Source of the DNA: Hypomyces perniciosus
Taxonomy: Eukaryota > Ascomycota > Sordariomycetes > Hypocreales > Hypocreaceae
DNA length: 64,000 nucleotides
Direction of reading: 5' to 3'
Assembly: GCA_008477525.1 (NCBI GenBank)
Contig: SPDT01000007.1
Coordinates: forward strand, 806,001-870,000
In this document: piece after piece, positions 22,465 to 35,200 of the stretch
Layout: the number at the start of each line of letters is the position of its first letter
Numbering within the stretch: position 1 is the first letter of the stretch
The notes under the pieces: model-generated
Databases searched by the model: none
Seen by the model: the letters and a program-made list of their open reading frames with translations, nothing else
What the model was told of the DNA's origin: nothing
Made by a program: the position numbers and the translations under genes

Positions 22465-23879
22465 GATTTTAGCTTGAAAACTTGATAAAATGTATGTACT
22501 GGCGCAAAACAAGACGTCCCCCGTACTTGTTGTGTAATATCACAGAAGTAATCACTTCGAAGATTATGGGGTAGGAGACAGGCTCGGGGAGAAGGGAGGG
22601 AATACGAGGATATTGACCCGATCTAGGAAGGGAATGACTGGATGAGTAGATATGGAATGCAGACACGGGATATTGAACACGAGTGTCGACACAATATATA
22701 GTATTGCTACTAATATTGGTAGATAACGAAGGGGAGGAACACGAGAACAGCGAAGGCTGGGCGTTCAAGCACGTACGCAGCCAAGATTTCCGAACTTGGG
22801 CAATTGTCCCTCGTGAGGAGTTTGATCGACGTGGTTGCCTCGCCATCGAAGCCCGAAAGACAGCCAAGCACCGCGAGAATGTGCGGCCTGTTGGGACGGA
22901 TGTAACATAAGAAGCATTACGAGCGAAACCCCCCTACAATGCTCTCCCCACTAGCGATCATTACCCGAACCCATTGATCCTCCGAGATTTTGCCAGATTT
23001 TACGGCAAAATTTGAGCCAATGGAGCGTCAAGCCGATCCACGCCGAGTCTCCCGGGCGACACTCCGCGGCCGACTTGAGTATGGAGCGGGGCTTCTCAGA
23101 GTCCTGTGGCCGAGACTCCCCGGAGGTTCATGATACCCATACGGGATGATTCACCGCGCTGGAGGGCAATTTCGCCTATTTTATATATATATAGGCACAA
23201 TGTGGCTATTCGACTTGTCTCTTGGCCATCGGTCTTTCGGAGTAATTGTTGTGTGGGGGAGGATGAGTGATCCTGGGGGATTACGATAAGGGTGTCTATT
23301 TCGCCGTGATCAAGGCGGCCGACAAGCTATCGGCTGGGCATGCAAAGGACTTGGAGGAGGAAATACGGATGGATCTCTCATGAATGGTTCAACGAAAAGT
23401 CGCTGGCAGGGCAGAGCGACGCAACACAACAAGGGCAACCAACCTGGGATCACACCTGTCAATGTCATCATACAACTCAGCATTCCGCTCCTCGGGCTTG
23501 CTATTCGCCAATGCGTTATCCATACAATTTTGGGTAGGTCAATCTGGCACTGGCACAAACACGAAGCCAGCCCCTCATTCTATGAGCTTCTATGCCCTGA
23601 CGATGGGTTAAGATGTACACCTTCCTGGATGTTGGCGGGAAAGGTCTTCAAGACAGGGGTCGTTCCTTGCCTCAAATACAGACCTCACATGAATGATACT
23701 ATTTTCAGAGTTATATGAGTATTAGTGATACTCACATAAACGGGCCTGCCCCCAGATGTTCGGAACATCAGTGCCGGTCAAACGGCAAATGATGACCCTC
23801 TTCTCCCCTTGCGGCCCACCCACGCAAAAATTGGGGCCATGGAGGACGATAGCTCAATGGAGGATCTGACGTTGGATCC

Positions 23880-24000
23880 AGTCCCCGGGGTCCTTGTTTG
23901 GTGCTGCATTGGTTCCTTACTTTTTCAGCCGGGTCGGCACGGGAGCGTTTCTCCGTAATATTTAAGGCCCTTAAGGTCTAGACCTCGTATAAATGCGAGG
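23880..24000 (+). promoter_or_regulatory. Orphan promoter-like segment
   Basis: CCCCGGGG (23883-23890) gives back-to-back matches to the CreA/CRE1 consensus SYGGRG. About 100 bp further is a TATAAAT inside a small hairpin (CCTCG-TATAAATG-CGAGG, about 23985-24002). No open frame of convincing length follows on the plus strand for several kilobases. Function is inference. Confidence 0.25.
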
Positions 24001-27000
24001 CATGGAGTGTTCATTACTGGCATGTGAGTACTGAAATCACCAAAGTGTAGGCTTACTTGTATTCCACTGTTTAGGTATTTACTGTCAGAATAGCGTATAG
24101 TTACATAATGCTGCCTGTTATCCCATGGCTACAAGAACGTGATACGATCACACTTTAGCACAGGCATACAGCCGTGACACATCTCAAGAAGATAGATCAG
24201 CTAGCGGAAAGACCCCCGACTCCGTTACCGTGCACATGCTAAATGGCAGTTTGGGCTACTCATGATCTGATCCTAGTCCCGTCATTGCTGACCTCCAACT
24301 TCTCTCCACAATCCACCTCCCACGTGGGCAGTTCCGGGCCGATAGCCGAGTTTGTTGAATCCCGTAACCCCACAGGGTGTCGGTTTTCTGTATCCGAGAT
24401 CTTACGGATACCGTTGTGATATAGGATATGATGTGCGACCGATGGTTGTTCGCAACTACATATGATGGAGACCGACTGTACTTTGTAACTACAATAGGAG
24501 AGAACTCTAGCTAGGATATCTTCTGCGATATCGAGACATCCTGGAAGCTAATGGATAGGTGGTTGAATGATATGATCCCCCGCTTGTTAGACATGATAGC
24601 AGGATCTTGGTTGGTTTTGATAGGACAACATGTGAGTGGCCGCGAAGGCATGATATCGACAAGGGCTCATGATTTGAACCACAGATTCCACATAGTTCAC
24701 GTCGGTCTATCTCATGGGTTCCAACCGTTTAGCCTATTGTTTCAACATTACGAAATAGATAGATTATTTATGCATGCATGCCTAGTAGGAGTAGTAGTAG
24801 TATACGTACGGAGTAGTATACAGCGTTAAGTTGCATTCCAAGGGTCTTCACAAGCCTAGCGGTTTCCCACCTCTTAGCGCGATTTTGAGAAGTGGTTAAC
24901 GGCGATCCACCAAGAAACACGATGGCCGATTATGAGGGCCCCCCAAGTCCTCCGTATTCTGAGTTGAAGTGTAACTTTCCCGTCCCCGCGTTAATCATCC
25001 TACCGTTACTACTCCATACAACACTACCATTTCTTAGGGCGCCTCTAATCCGGTCTTCATCTCCGACATAACCCTAGTCTCTAGCCCAGGAACTTTGTCG
25101 CAACTTGCGTGGCTATTTGCTTTTTTTCACCCCCTGGTTCTCGCCCGCTAATATGTACTTGATAGACAGATGGACAGTTGGCCTACGGATAGGACGGCTG
25201 CTATCATAATCACCCCCCAAGACACGCATCCCTGGTACCGGTAATTGTGTGAGTGAGTACAATGGCGCATGGCATAAAGATGGCTGACGTCAGGTGCCTT
25301 CTTCTCCGCAGCCCGTCCGGAGTAGTATGTCTATAGTATATACAGCTTGTCTAGTCCTGAACCAGCACGTTCTCGTCATCTGGAAGCAATGTCTTACCAC
25401 GAGTCAAGGCGGCTTGCATAGACAGATAAATATTCTAGACCATCAAATGATCTACTATGCATGCCCTTCGAGAACATACATAGGCAGTGCCCTACGGAGT
25501 GCATACATGCATCACTGCATGCATGGACTGTTACGTGCCCTTATCAATCCCAGACATCTAGCGGAAACGCTGCGCCATGGGAAACTAAAGAGGGATGGGG
25601 GAGGACATGGGAGGAGGGCGTGAGGAGGAGAGCGACGAAACAGCCCCCGACAAGAGACAACCAATCCGTGCCTCTCCTGTCTCCTCTTTTCTTTTTTTGC
25701 TTTTGCGGGCACTGCCACAAGCCTTGTTCTCGACCCAAGGGAATGGTTTAGGCCTCGCCATGCAGCTTCGGGTAGATTCGTGGCCCTAGACTCCGACCTA
25801 TGAGACGAGGAGGCCGTCTTGTTGAGCGGAGAATAAGCGGGAGAAGCGCGCTAGAAGGTTTCATCGAAGCTTCCGTGAATAGCCCCACTTCAACATAGTC
25901 GGAGTGAACGACGCTCATCCGAAAACGGAAAGAAAAACGCGTGTACGCACACACCCTCCCAGTACGAGTACCTAATGTATGTCTTACACCTAATAGTACT
26001 ACAAGGTACTCCGTACATAGACATTATAGTGGTAGTGCTAGACGTTGAGGGCCTGTTCGGCTGGAGGAGGAAAAAGAAAGGAAATATCGACAAGAAAAAA
26101 GGAAGTGTGGGCGGGCGGGATAGGCAATAAAGGCAAATTAATATTCAATATTATGCTACAATAATCAGCTGTGCAAGGAACAGCAGAGGAACCTGGAGAA
26201 GAAGAAAAAGATTAATAAAAACAAAGGGCTGAGGATGTGGTTCTGACGGGTTTTTGTTGTTGGTTATTGGTTGTTGGCTGCAGTATCATGTACTGAAGAC
26301 TTCTTGTCTCTGGTGGCGGGCAAGGGACGGAGACAAAACGGATGATGGAGGGGAGTGCAAGCCCATCGCAACGGATGTTTCCAGAAGGACAAACGAAGAA
26401 GTGGACGGCGCCTCATGAGAAATGCATGAGATAGTATGTACTGTCGAATAGCACAAGCGGCTGTCGAATCAACACTCAAAACGACTTAATCCCAACAACA
26501 GGGGAATGCCATCTCTCTTTCGCTTAATCGGAGGTGCCGTGTGCCGTGTAGACTCATGTAGCGCAACATGTCATCATTGTCGAATATCATGAATAGTAAT
26601 CACAAGCGCGCAGCGTATCGCACATGTGCCACGGATCTACGAGGTACTCGTACGGAGCACTACTGACGAGATAGCACTGTCTCAAGGTTAGTAATGCACA
26701 CGAAGTACGAGTAAAGCAGCCCCCACGTCTCATCGATTGGCTAAACCAGGTACCCCGTACGTAGCATTGCCATCATCACCATCACGGCAGTTGAAAGCGG
26801 AAGATGTGATGTATCATGCCGATGTTGAAAGGCGGGGAAGGATTTGGGTTCCAAGGGATCCAAGGGATCCAAGGTTTCCTTTTCTCAGGGCAGCATGTCT
26901 GTCGATCTATGCAGCAGCCCTGGAGCCGGGCATCGAAATCGGAGACTTACCTCCTTCTGCTCCATTCCGCGCTCGTGTTCCCACATTTGTTTTATTTTTA

Positions 27001-27656
27001 TGTCTCTGCTATTTGACTCTAGTATGTACTCGTATGTGTTACTATTCTTCTCCTCCTCCTTCACCGGTCTGTCAGACCCGACCAATTACTACTATTCAGA
27101 GAAGAAAAAACCCACATTTTATCGACAGGGTCCCTCTTTAGAGATCCTTCGGGGTTAAGGCCATTTATCTACTACGACTATTACTACGACTACTGATCCA
27201 ACCAGCATCCAACGGTTCCAGCCCTTTTCTTTTTTTTCAGCCCAGCAACCTGGTACTGTTAGCGCGAGCCTACGGAGTACGGATACGGACTAAAGAGGCA
27301 TGCAAGAATGACCTGAGTGACCAGCAGACTCGTTCGTAGCCCTAACACCCACTTTCTCCCCTGTCCTCCCCACCGCCATCGACATCTCACCACTTTTTGA
27401 TGAGGTTTCCGGTTTCTGGCTGTGCACGTTCTCGCACTGTGCTATCAAGTACCGCATGCGCCACACCTTCGGCCGCCCGTAGCCCGTACGAGTATTAACC
27501 CATACATACCTACATGCGTGCAAAGCCACACACCCACTCAAGACACCATCAGCCGGATCACCACTCTCCGCCAACATGAATGAGCGGAACTCACCAGCCA
27601 TACAGACCATGCAGTAGTCATACACGTACATCTACATACATACATACGACAACCAA

Positions 27657-27680
27657 CACACACACACACACACACACACA
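27657..27680. repeat. (CA)12 microsatellite
   Basis: Twelve consecutive CA dinucleotides, preceded by a short TACA-type tract (about 27630-27647). Confidence 0.95.
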
Positions 27681-29470
27681 CTCAGTTCCTATTATAGCGG
27701 CTTTTGTCACACAGCCAGCACACCCTTCGGACTCGTACCTGCAGTGCCACCTGCAGCCATAGATTCTGGATTCTGTCACTAGCGACAATCTCTCCTTCAA
27801 AAGTTCAAATGCCCTATTAGCAGGGGATGTCTTCTAGAAAAAAGTCAGCAGCCACCGGGCGCACCGCCGTTTTACGTCCATTGACATCTCTGCATGTCTG
27901 GGCGTGCATGCATAACCATTTACACGTTTATCCGTGCTGACAATATGCTGACACCACTTATCATCCAGCCACCGGAGCGTCACCGAGAATATGAGCGAAG
28001 TTGACCACCAACAGAACAGAACAGAACTAGTGCATGGCATCATGGGTATTGGTGTGAAATCGTTCGGTTACGTTGCCGCATCGAAGAGGAAGGATGCTGG
28101 CTCTGTACAAGACGCATGGGTTCAGGGGTCTATGAGACCTTCCATGTTAGTTGTGCGTGTAGCTCAAGTCCATGTGATGTTTTATGATATTTCAAAACGA
28201 AGCCTAGCATCCTTTCTATCTTCTGAACGGGAATAAACTATCGAGCAGATCGACAACTACTACTTCGTACTCACTATTACCCAAGTGCCAGATCTAAGTA
28301 GCTAAAGGCAGAGGGGAAAAAAGGAAAACATGTCGCGATCCACCTTACCCGTCATTCCCCCATCTTCGGCACATATGCCGAGGTAAGTTATCATACTATT
28401 AGCCCTGCCCTATAATACATACCCCTTCGTATTATCTGCATTATGCCCTACCACAAAAGGAAAGTAAGTCACAAGTCCAAATTGTATCCTGGATCACTTA
28501 TTATAGTAGCAGTACAGGTATCCAACGGGCGTTTATCACGGGGCTGTGAGACAGACCTGGGAGAACCCGCTTCTCCCGTCCAGTCATAACCCAGATATCC
28601 CACCCATTAAGCATAAAAAGAAAGAAATCAAACAGAAAAATTGTTGAAAGAATAGATATTCCCTGGGTTAACAGGCAGAAGAATTGGAACAGCATAGTAA
28701 TAATGATTATCATATCCCCGTAAGGTATCCTTCTATCCATCATACAAAAACCTAATAGACCTCTAGATTTGATAATTGATTTGCAATCCCACCACCTAAT
28801 CCGTCATGCTCCTTGCCCGTGCCAACCCAGTTAATTTCCGTGGTATCTCCCAAGTTAGAGTAGTATTTCGCCCAAACCGCCGTCCAATCCCACTGTCCAG
28901 TCAATGCACCCCATTCCGTCATTGAGTGCCATAAGAATTCCAAACACGTTAAAGTCCCGGAAACGCCAATCGTCATCCCCAAGTAACATATCCCAAAAAA
29001 CACACATAGTCTACAAGGCAAGTGTCAAGGGGAACCATGGCTTCAACCCAAGGTAGCTATCAACATGCCTTGACACATGTCAAGTCGCGACACCATGACT
29101 CACCAGCATCCATGTCTCTGTCCCGTGTCGTGTCAATTCTGTCATGTTCGCGGCATTTCTTGGCGCTGTCATGAAAATCCCTTCGCTCCCTGCCAGTCCC
29201 TCGGTTCGGAAATATGTACGGGGTAAGCCCAGCAGCCACATGTCCGCATTTCCGCCGCCCCTGATGTAATTGGTTTGACATACTTCGTATGCGCTCCGCC
29301 CTCGTCCTTACTAATTCGGCACGTGGAGGAGCTCTGTCGAGATACGTCGTCAGACAGTGGAGAGATGTCTCGATTCACTTGTTTGCGCCAAGGCACAGAG
29401 TAGTTGGCGAATAATGTTGTTCGCCCGCAAAGAGGCGGTGGTCATCCGCCACCAAGAGCAAATGGCTGTG

Positions 29471-30651
29471 TCACCGCGACACACACGCCGCATTTTGAGG
29501 GTTGGGACCCCTCTGGTCAAGCTGCCCTTGGTAAAATACAGGGTACATATTCCACTGTTGGGGTCGCTGCTGCTGTGGATGTGATGCCGTCGGTTGTTGC
29601 GGACGTTGGTGATATTGTGGCGTCGCCTGTGCGCGATGGTGATGTTGCGCCTGTTGAATGTAACTTGACGGCACGGCTTGCATAGTGGCGCCGTTGAGCT
29701 GGAATCTGGATTCTGCATTGTCTCAGTTAGTATTGAACAGATTGGGAGGTCCGTCCCACAACAAAACAGCTCGTACCGTTATTTTCCAGATCCTCAAACT
29801 CCATTTTGATTTCCTTGGGGTCCATCCCGGCAACACGGGGTCCCGTAGGCATCATAGTTGCCGGCACACTGGTGGGAATATACGCCGCATTGTACTCTTC
29901 GCCATTTCCGGGAGATGAAGGGCTAGAGACGCTCGAGAGGACGGGGTTGGGAACAGATGATACCCAGGTCTCGCATCCATTGGACAGAGGGCCGTAGGGC
30001 TGTTGGCTGTATTCTGGTATTTGAGCGTAGTCGCCTGAGGGCAAAGGCGACAACCTAGGACTGGGGACAGTTCCGCTACCAGAGCTCAGGTTGTCGTCGT
30101 AGACTGATGGCCCTGGTGTTAGCCGTCCGAGGTATAGGTCATAAGCGCCGTCTAGGATGGTACGTGGCGTACCTGCAGGGGCCGAGTAGGGTGATGAGGT
30201 GATGGAGATGCCCATGTGCTCCTTGAGGTGAGCCAGTTCCTCTTCAAGAGCCTGGTTACGGCGGAGAAGCTCCTGGACCGTCTTGTCGCGGTGCTGGTGG
30301 CTCTTGAGATCGGCAAGCTCCTTCTCAAGGCGTTCAATGTGCTCCTTGGTCCTGGCCCTGATGGCCCTCTGGGCTTCACGGTCGTTGGCCCGCTTGCGCG
30401 CAAGCTGCGATGGGGTCAAGGTAGAAACACTTCTAGTGCCTAGGAGAAGGGTAAAATTTAGCTGTTACTCATAGCAGAAGACGGGCTTGAAGGGGGTGTC
30501 GTGCGGACCACCATGTCATGTTGGTGGGGTGATCAAAGGGGGAGGCGAGCAGGGGGTTGGAGGGAGGGGGAAAAGTGGCATAAGTGAGGCTGGAGAGCTT
30601 ACCCTTTCTCTTGGAAGCCTTGGGAGGCTCTGCTGAAGACGATCGCGGCAT
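29471..30651 (-). CDS. bZIP transcription factor
   Basis: Three exons (30651-30603, 30439-29777, 29712-29471) with GT-AG introns of 163 and 64 bp give 317 residues. The Ser/Lys-rich start leads into the basic region at about residues 28-50 (ARKRANDREAQRAIRART, fungal N-x2-E-A-Q-x2-I-R pattern). Leucine-zipper heptads follow (IERLEKEL, LLRRNQALEEELAHL) to about residue 87. The middle is Ser/Pro-rich. The C-terminal exon is Gln/His-rich (HHHRAQ, HPQQQRPQQ), typical of activation regions. A short exon 1 supplies the only ATG; apparent longer starts are GTG. The target set is unknown; the basic region resembles stress or nutrient bZIPs of filamentous fungi. It is isolated in about 14 kb of otherwise gene-free DNA, which may hold long regulatory regions. 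Confidence 0.87.
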
Positions 30652-32221
30652 CTTAGATGGGAGAGAGTATGACGACACGGGGGCAATGGCGGAAGTGTTG
30701 ATTTTGGCGAAGGCGAGTCCCAGTACTCCGTAAGGGTTATGAATTGGCGACGAAATGCCGACGGAAGGACAAGGAGGAGCAGGGCTTGGGCGAGATGAAA
30801 CGAATGCCTGCTAGATGGCGGGATTGCGGAGAATGGTAAGCTGTCGATGAGACGGTATCGAGTGGTGAATTGGGTTGATGCCGACCAGCGAGCGAAGCGT
30901 ATACAGACAGAGCAGCACCAGAGCGAGAGCAGCAGCCGTGTGCTCTTATCCAGATCGATCCAGGCGACTCAAGAGGGAGACAGATAGATGAATTAAAGGC
31001 ACAGAAGGACTTGGGGAGATCATGAAAAGTGGACTGAGGCAGAAGACGGACATGATGCCTTATACATATTAACATCTAGCCCAGAAGCAACCTCAAGAGT
31101 CCAGTCTCTAAGCTGTGGTGTGGGGCCACTTGACTGGCCGTCGGCCGTCGTACGTACAGGTACCTGAGCCTTGGTACGTACCTCTGAAGCCACCCTGCAC
31201 TGACCAGAGGGGGTGGGCGTATCAGCGGCGGCGGCTGCTTGGTACTACTCGTAGTAACTCGTACGCAGGTGTGGTGTGGCTGAGGTTAGCGGGTAAGGTA
31301 AGTACCGGTGCACAGTACAGTACACAAGTTGCCGCCGCTTGCTTAAACTTCGACGTATGTACTCCGTACGGAGCACTCGTACTGGAAAGTTGTATATACA
31401 TACCAGTATACGTAACTCCCAAGCTGTGGCGTCCAGGAGCTGCGTATGAACCTGCGCCTATCAGAGGCCTATCCGAGGCCCGTCAATGTTCGGACCGGGG
31501 CAAAGCTGATTGGGCATTCCTACAGTATTAGGCACGGTACTCCGTACTCGGTAGAATCGCCACCTTGGACTGCCGTATGCGTCTGTTGACACCAGCTGTT
31601 CCGCATTCATTCGACTGGCAATATACTACTATGATCATATCAGACGCTACGCTATGCCTCTCCCATGCTCCATACAGAAATGCTCCTTACGCGGATGAGC
31701 TGGGGAGGGCGCCGGCTCAACTACTACTCCGTAACTACTGCTACTGCTACTGCTGCTACTACTACTACGGCTACGAACTACGAAGTAATCCTCCTAGCAC
31801 TCACTAGCTTAAATCGGGGATGGATTTCGATTTGCATTTTGCTCCGTAATACTATTACCCGTAGAATTGGATCGGGATCGGAGCTGGAGCCTATTGCTGC
31901 GTCTTCTGCCGACGGCTTGGAATCCTCCATGTCACATCGCCCATCCGGTAGTCCTCAGCACAAATACATATTATATAGATACAATTCCTTTTCCACTTGT
32001 GATCATGTATAGATGACGCAATGCTACGCCACTGCCAATGGACGAATATACTTTTGAGAAGATATCTATTGTTTGACTAATTGACCAATTGATGTCTGAT
32101 TGGTCTCCTGACGAGTTTTCTGTTATGGTGGTATCAATACTATCTATGCAAGAATGTTAGTTTAGGACAGCACCAACCGAGAGGCAATTTACCAACATCA
32201 GAAATAGCCAACACCTCGCTT

Positions 32222-32279
<58 letters not shown>

Positions 32280-35200
32280 GACTATCTTTTTGCAGAAGCC
32301 TCTTTTCAACCTTCATCAGGGTATTAATAAAGCCTTTGCTGGAGTATTGGTGCCAGGAGAGTTCCGAATTCCGGCCCGAACGATTTCCTAAAGCGGCTTG
32401 ATTAGGCGCGCGGTAGGTACCTAAGTACTTCTGATGAATACTACAGAGTACTGCGGAGTACTGTCAAGAACAGTCGAGATGCTCCTTCCCTTCCAACCTC
32501 ATCGGCTGTGATCACATGTTCATGTTCCCTTCCCTTGATGACGGCAAATTCCAACTCGTCTTTTGTTTTTCTTTTCTCCTCCCAGCAATAGACTAAACTT
32601 TGTCGATGCTGTTTGCCACTCTGTTTTCCTCCAGTCCGTTTGAAAGCAGTAGTCTTAGATTGACTTACTTGCCAAGGCTGGTGGATGCCGTCACTATTAG
32701 ACTTTTTTCTCCTACGATTGATCACTCACTCTTCTAAAAGCCTCGAAACCTCGAATTCCCTTATCCTCCATGTCTGGACAGATCCTATCCGGCTTTGGCC
32801 TGGTCTGGAGGGGCTGGCGGGGTCCTCAAATCTGTCTCTGACGCGGTTGGCACCATTCGGAACGCCTGTCATCTCAGAATTGGGGTACCAAGGGACATCC
32901 TGCTGTTCCAGAAACGGTCCGGTTCGTCGAGATTATCGCCAATTTGCGAGTCGCCCAAGCGCTGCCCTGTGAGGATGGATACAACTCTCCCCGGCTTCGC
33001 TAAAAGCAGCTGAAGCAAAACGCAAACGACCGAGACTGCGGGGAGACGCCGTCATAATGGCCGATGTCTGACGAGGCTGCCAAATGCCTGGCCCGGGTTA
33101 TTTCCCGCCTCCCGCCGGGCTCACCCCTCCATCAAATCCCTCTCTGCTGCCGCCCAGGCCAATGCTCAATTGTGCTGAGACCTTGAAGCGAATCCGAAGG
33201 TGTTGTGGCTTTCGAGACAAGGGCGGCGCGTGGCAGTTGGGAGCCGCGCCGCGCTTCCGACGGACATCTCAGACGGTTCCCTGTTGCCTCGTGGGATGTT
33301 GGACACTGGACTGGATGAACGGGGGCTTTTCAGGGACTCTCTTCAGCGCCAATGCTAACCCGCCCAAAACACATTTAGCCACTGGCTTCCCGCTCACTGC
33401 ATACTCGTACATACTCGTACCCCTACGAAGTACGGAGTATTGACTGTAATATCGTACGAGTGCTTTGTCCGCATCTCATGTGTGAATTGGTGTTCGGAGT
33501 ACATCCTCCGCATACCGCTTGCAAGTACGAGTACTCCATACGGAGTACGAAGTAGATACGAGGTGCACAACAACGCGGCGTCATCAACGGCAGTTTTGAT
33601 GAACTGTCAGATGAGACAGACACCCTGTCAATGTCTACGAGCCACAGGACCGGCAGCTCCCCCTCCCAGTCTGTTGGATGCATGCATGCATGCGTCATTG
33701 CTTTTTATTTTTATTCTCCTTCTGTCTTTTGCTCATTTGCATTGGTCGTGTCTCAGCTCAACCCCCGGACCTGGCTGCAAACAAGGCTTCATTCTGCAGA
33801 GGGAAAAGGTGGAGAGGGAGTTGCAAGGATTGGTTGCCAGCATCGTCCTGTGAGTGGTCATCGACTTTCATTGGCCTTTATTAATACTCATTGACATTCG
33901 GATATTTGCACAGTCTCATATATCATCCTACATGGAATCATTTTCTCGTATCTACAATGCAAGGCTTACACCCCGGCCTACCATAGATCTACTTCTCCCC
34001 TATCATACTACATCTCGACCAGCCCAGGTACGGAGTACCAAAGTGTGAAACATTCAGGCTCCATGCAGCCCAACCAGCACAGACCCAGCACTCTGGTTCT
34101 TTGATAAGAGATGGAGGCTAGAGCGAACAGGGACCTGGCCAGGATTTTGCCTCCCGTTGATGAATCCATTGAAAAAGCCCTACAAACACTGCTACTACTA
34201 CTACTTCGTACACAGTACTACTATGTACCTACATGGATCTTTGGGGGTGTCCACCTAGCTGAGCCAACAAGTCTGTGCGAGGGTACGTCTAATAACACTT
34301 ACATCCAGAGTATCTACAGCACCAGGTAAATGCCGTGCGGACGCAAGAAACTCGCCAAACTAACATCCCCCCCGATCTAGGCAAAAGGCATAATCAATCA
34401 ATCCTTCCATTGATCCCACGAATCCATCAATCACAGTGGCGTGTTGGCGGGATACGAGACACAGCCAGAAGCCGTGACCTGCTAATGCAAAAGCATGTTA
34501 TGCCGCCACCATTCCAACCCAGGGGACCTTGGCAGGAAATATGCTTCCTCGGGCTTCTGGAACTTCAAATTCACCCAGGCGCATTGTTCCAGATCTGCCA
34601 GTTTGTCCGCCTCCAATCCGGTGTGGCCGGGTGGGAATCTCCTTCAGGCTTGTTGTCTGATTATGATGCAAAGAAGGCGAAATCGGTCTGCCACCCGTCG
34701 AGGTTCAGCTCGGCGTCGTCCGGTACGTATCGAAGAACGATTTTGCGCCGCCATCCTCAATTACGATGGATCACTAGTGGGAATACCAAAGAGGGAAAAG
34801 TGACGCCAAGCAGGATTCCAACAGACAACTCACAGCGCACAACAGCTTCCGTTTTTCCCTCATTCTGCTGCTTGCTTGTCCTGTTTTCGCTTTCGACCGG
34901 TCCTATGACAGGATGGACCGATCTAAATTCTTTACCGGAGAGTTTCGTCGGGACCAAGTCTAAATGCAACAAGAAAAACTCTTTAAAAAATCTACGAGAG
35001 CGGCTCCGCATGTTTCCGATCAGGACGGTGCCTCTAGCAAAGGCCAGTTGGCTATGGTCCACCTAGTATCCGCTAGCCCCAGCCCAACCAACGGTCACGC
35101 ATCGCAGATTACAACGGGGATCTACGGATACGGCGTCTCCAGAGCGGACAACAACAGATGACAGCTGTTTTTCCTTCTTCTTGTCTCATCCCCTGCATTA

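Larger units (their letters stand above)
22465..29470. other. 7-kb gene-poor intergenic block
   Basis: Only short unsupported frames occur. The first 700 bp look like the beta-glucosidase promoter, with a CCAAT at about 23019-23023, CreA/CRE1-type GTGGGG at 22946-22951 (reverse strand) and GCGGGG near 23089. A TATATATATATA run sits at about 23171-23183. A second promoter-like cluster lies at 23880-24000. An inverted repeat GTATCCG/CGGATAC flanks 8 nt at 24390-24411. Copies of the GTAC-NNN-GTAC quasi-palindrome occur at 24806, 26006 and 27271. No transposon ends or open transposase frame are seen. Confidence 0.5.

Noticed and set aside
23840..23890. TAGCTCAATGG resembling a tRNA box A
   Set aside because: No matching box B or foldable cloverleaf follows.
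24390..24411. GTATCCG/CGGATAC inverted repeat as a terminator or attachment site
   Set aside because: Seven-base arms with an 8-nt loop are expected by chance in a region this long, and no flanking element supports it.
33084..33853. Overlapping frames of 119 and 137 codons
   Set aside because: The composition tracks local microsatellites and the GTAC motif arrays; no family resemblance or splice partners.
34335..35066. 243-codon open frame on the plus strand
   Set aside because: It begins at GTG, not ATG, has no recognisable domain or codon regularity, and lies in a repeat-rich noncoding block.
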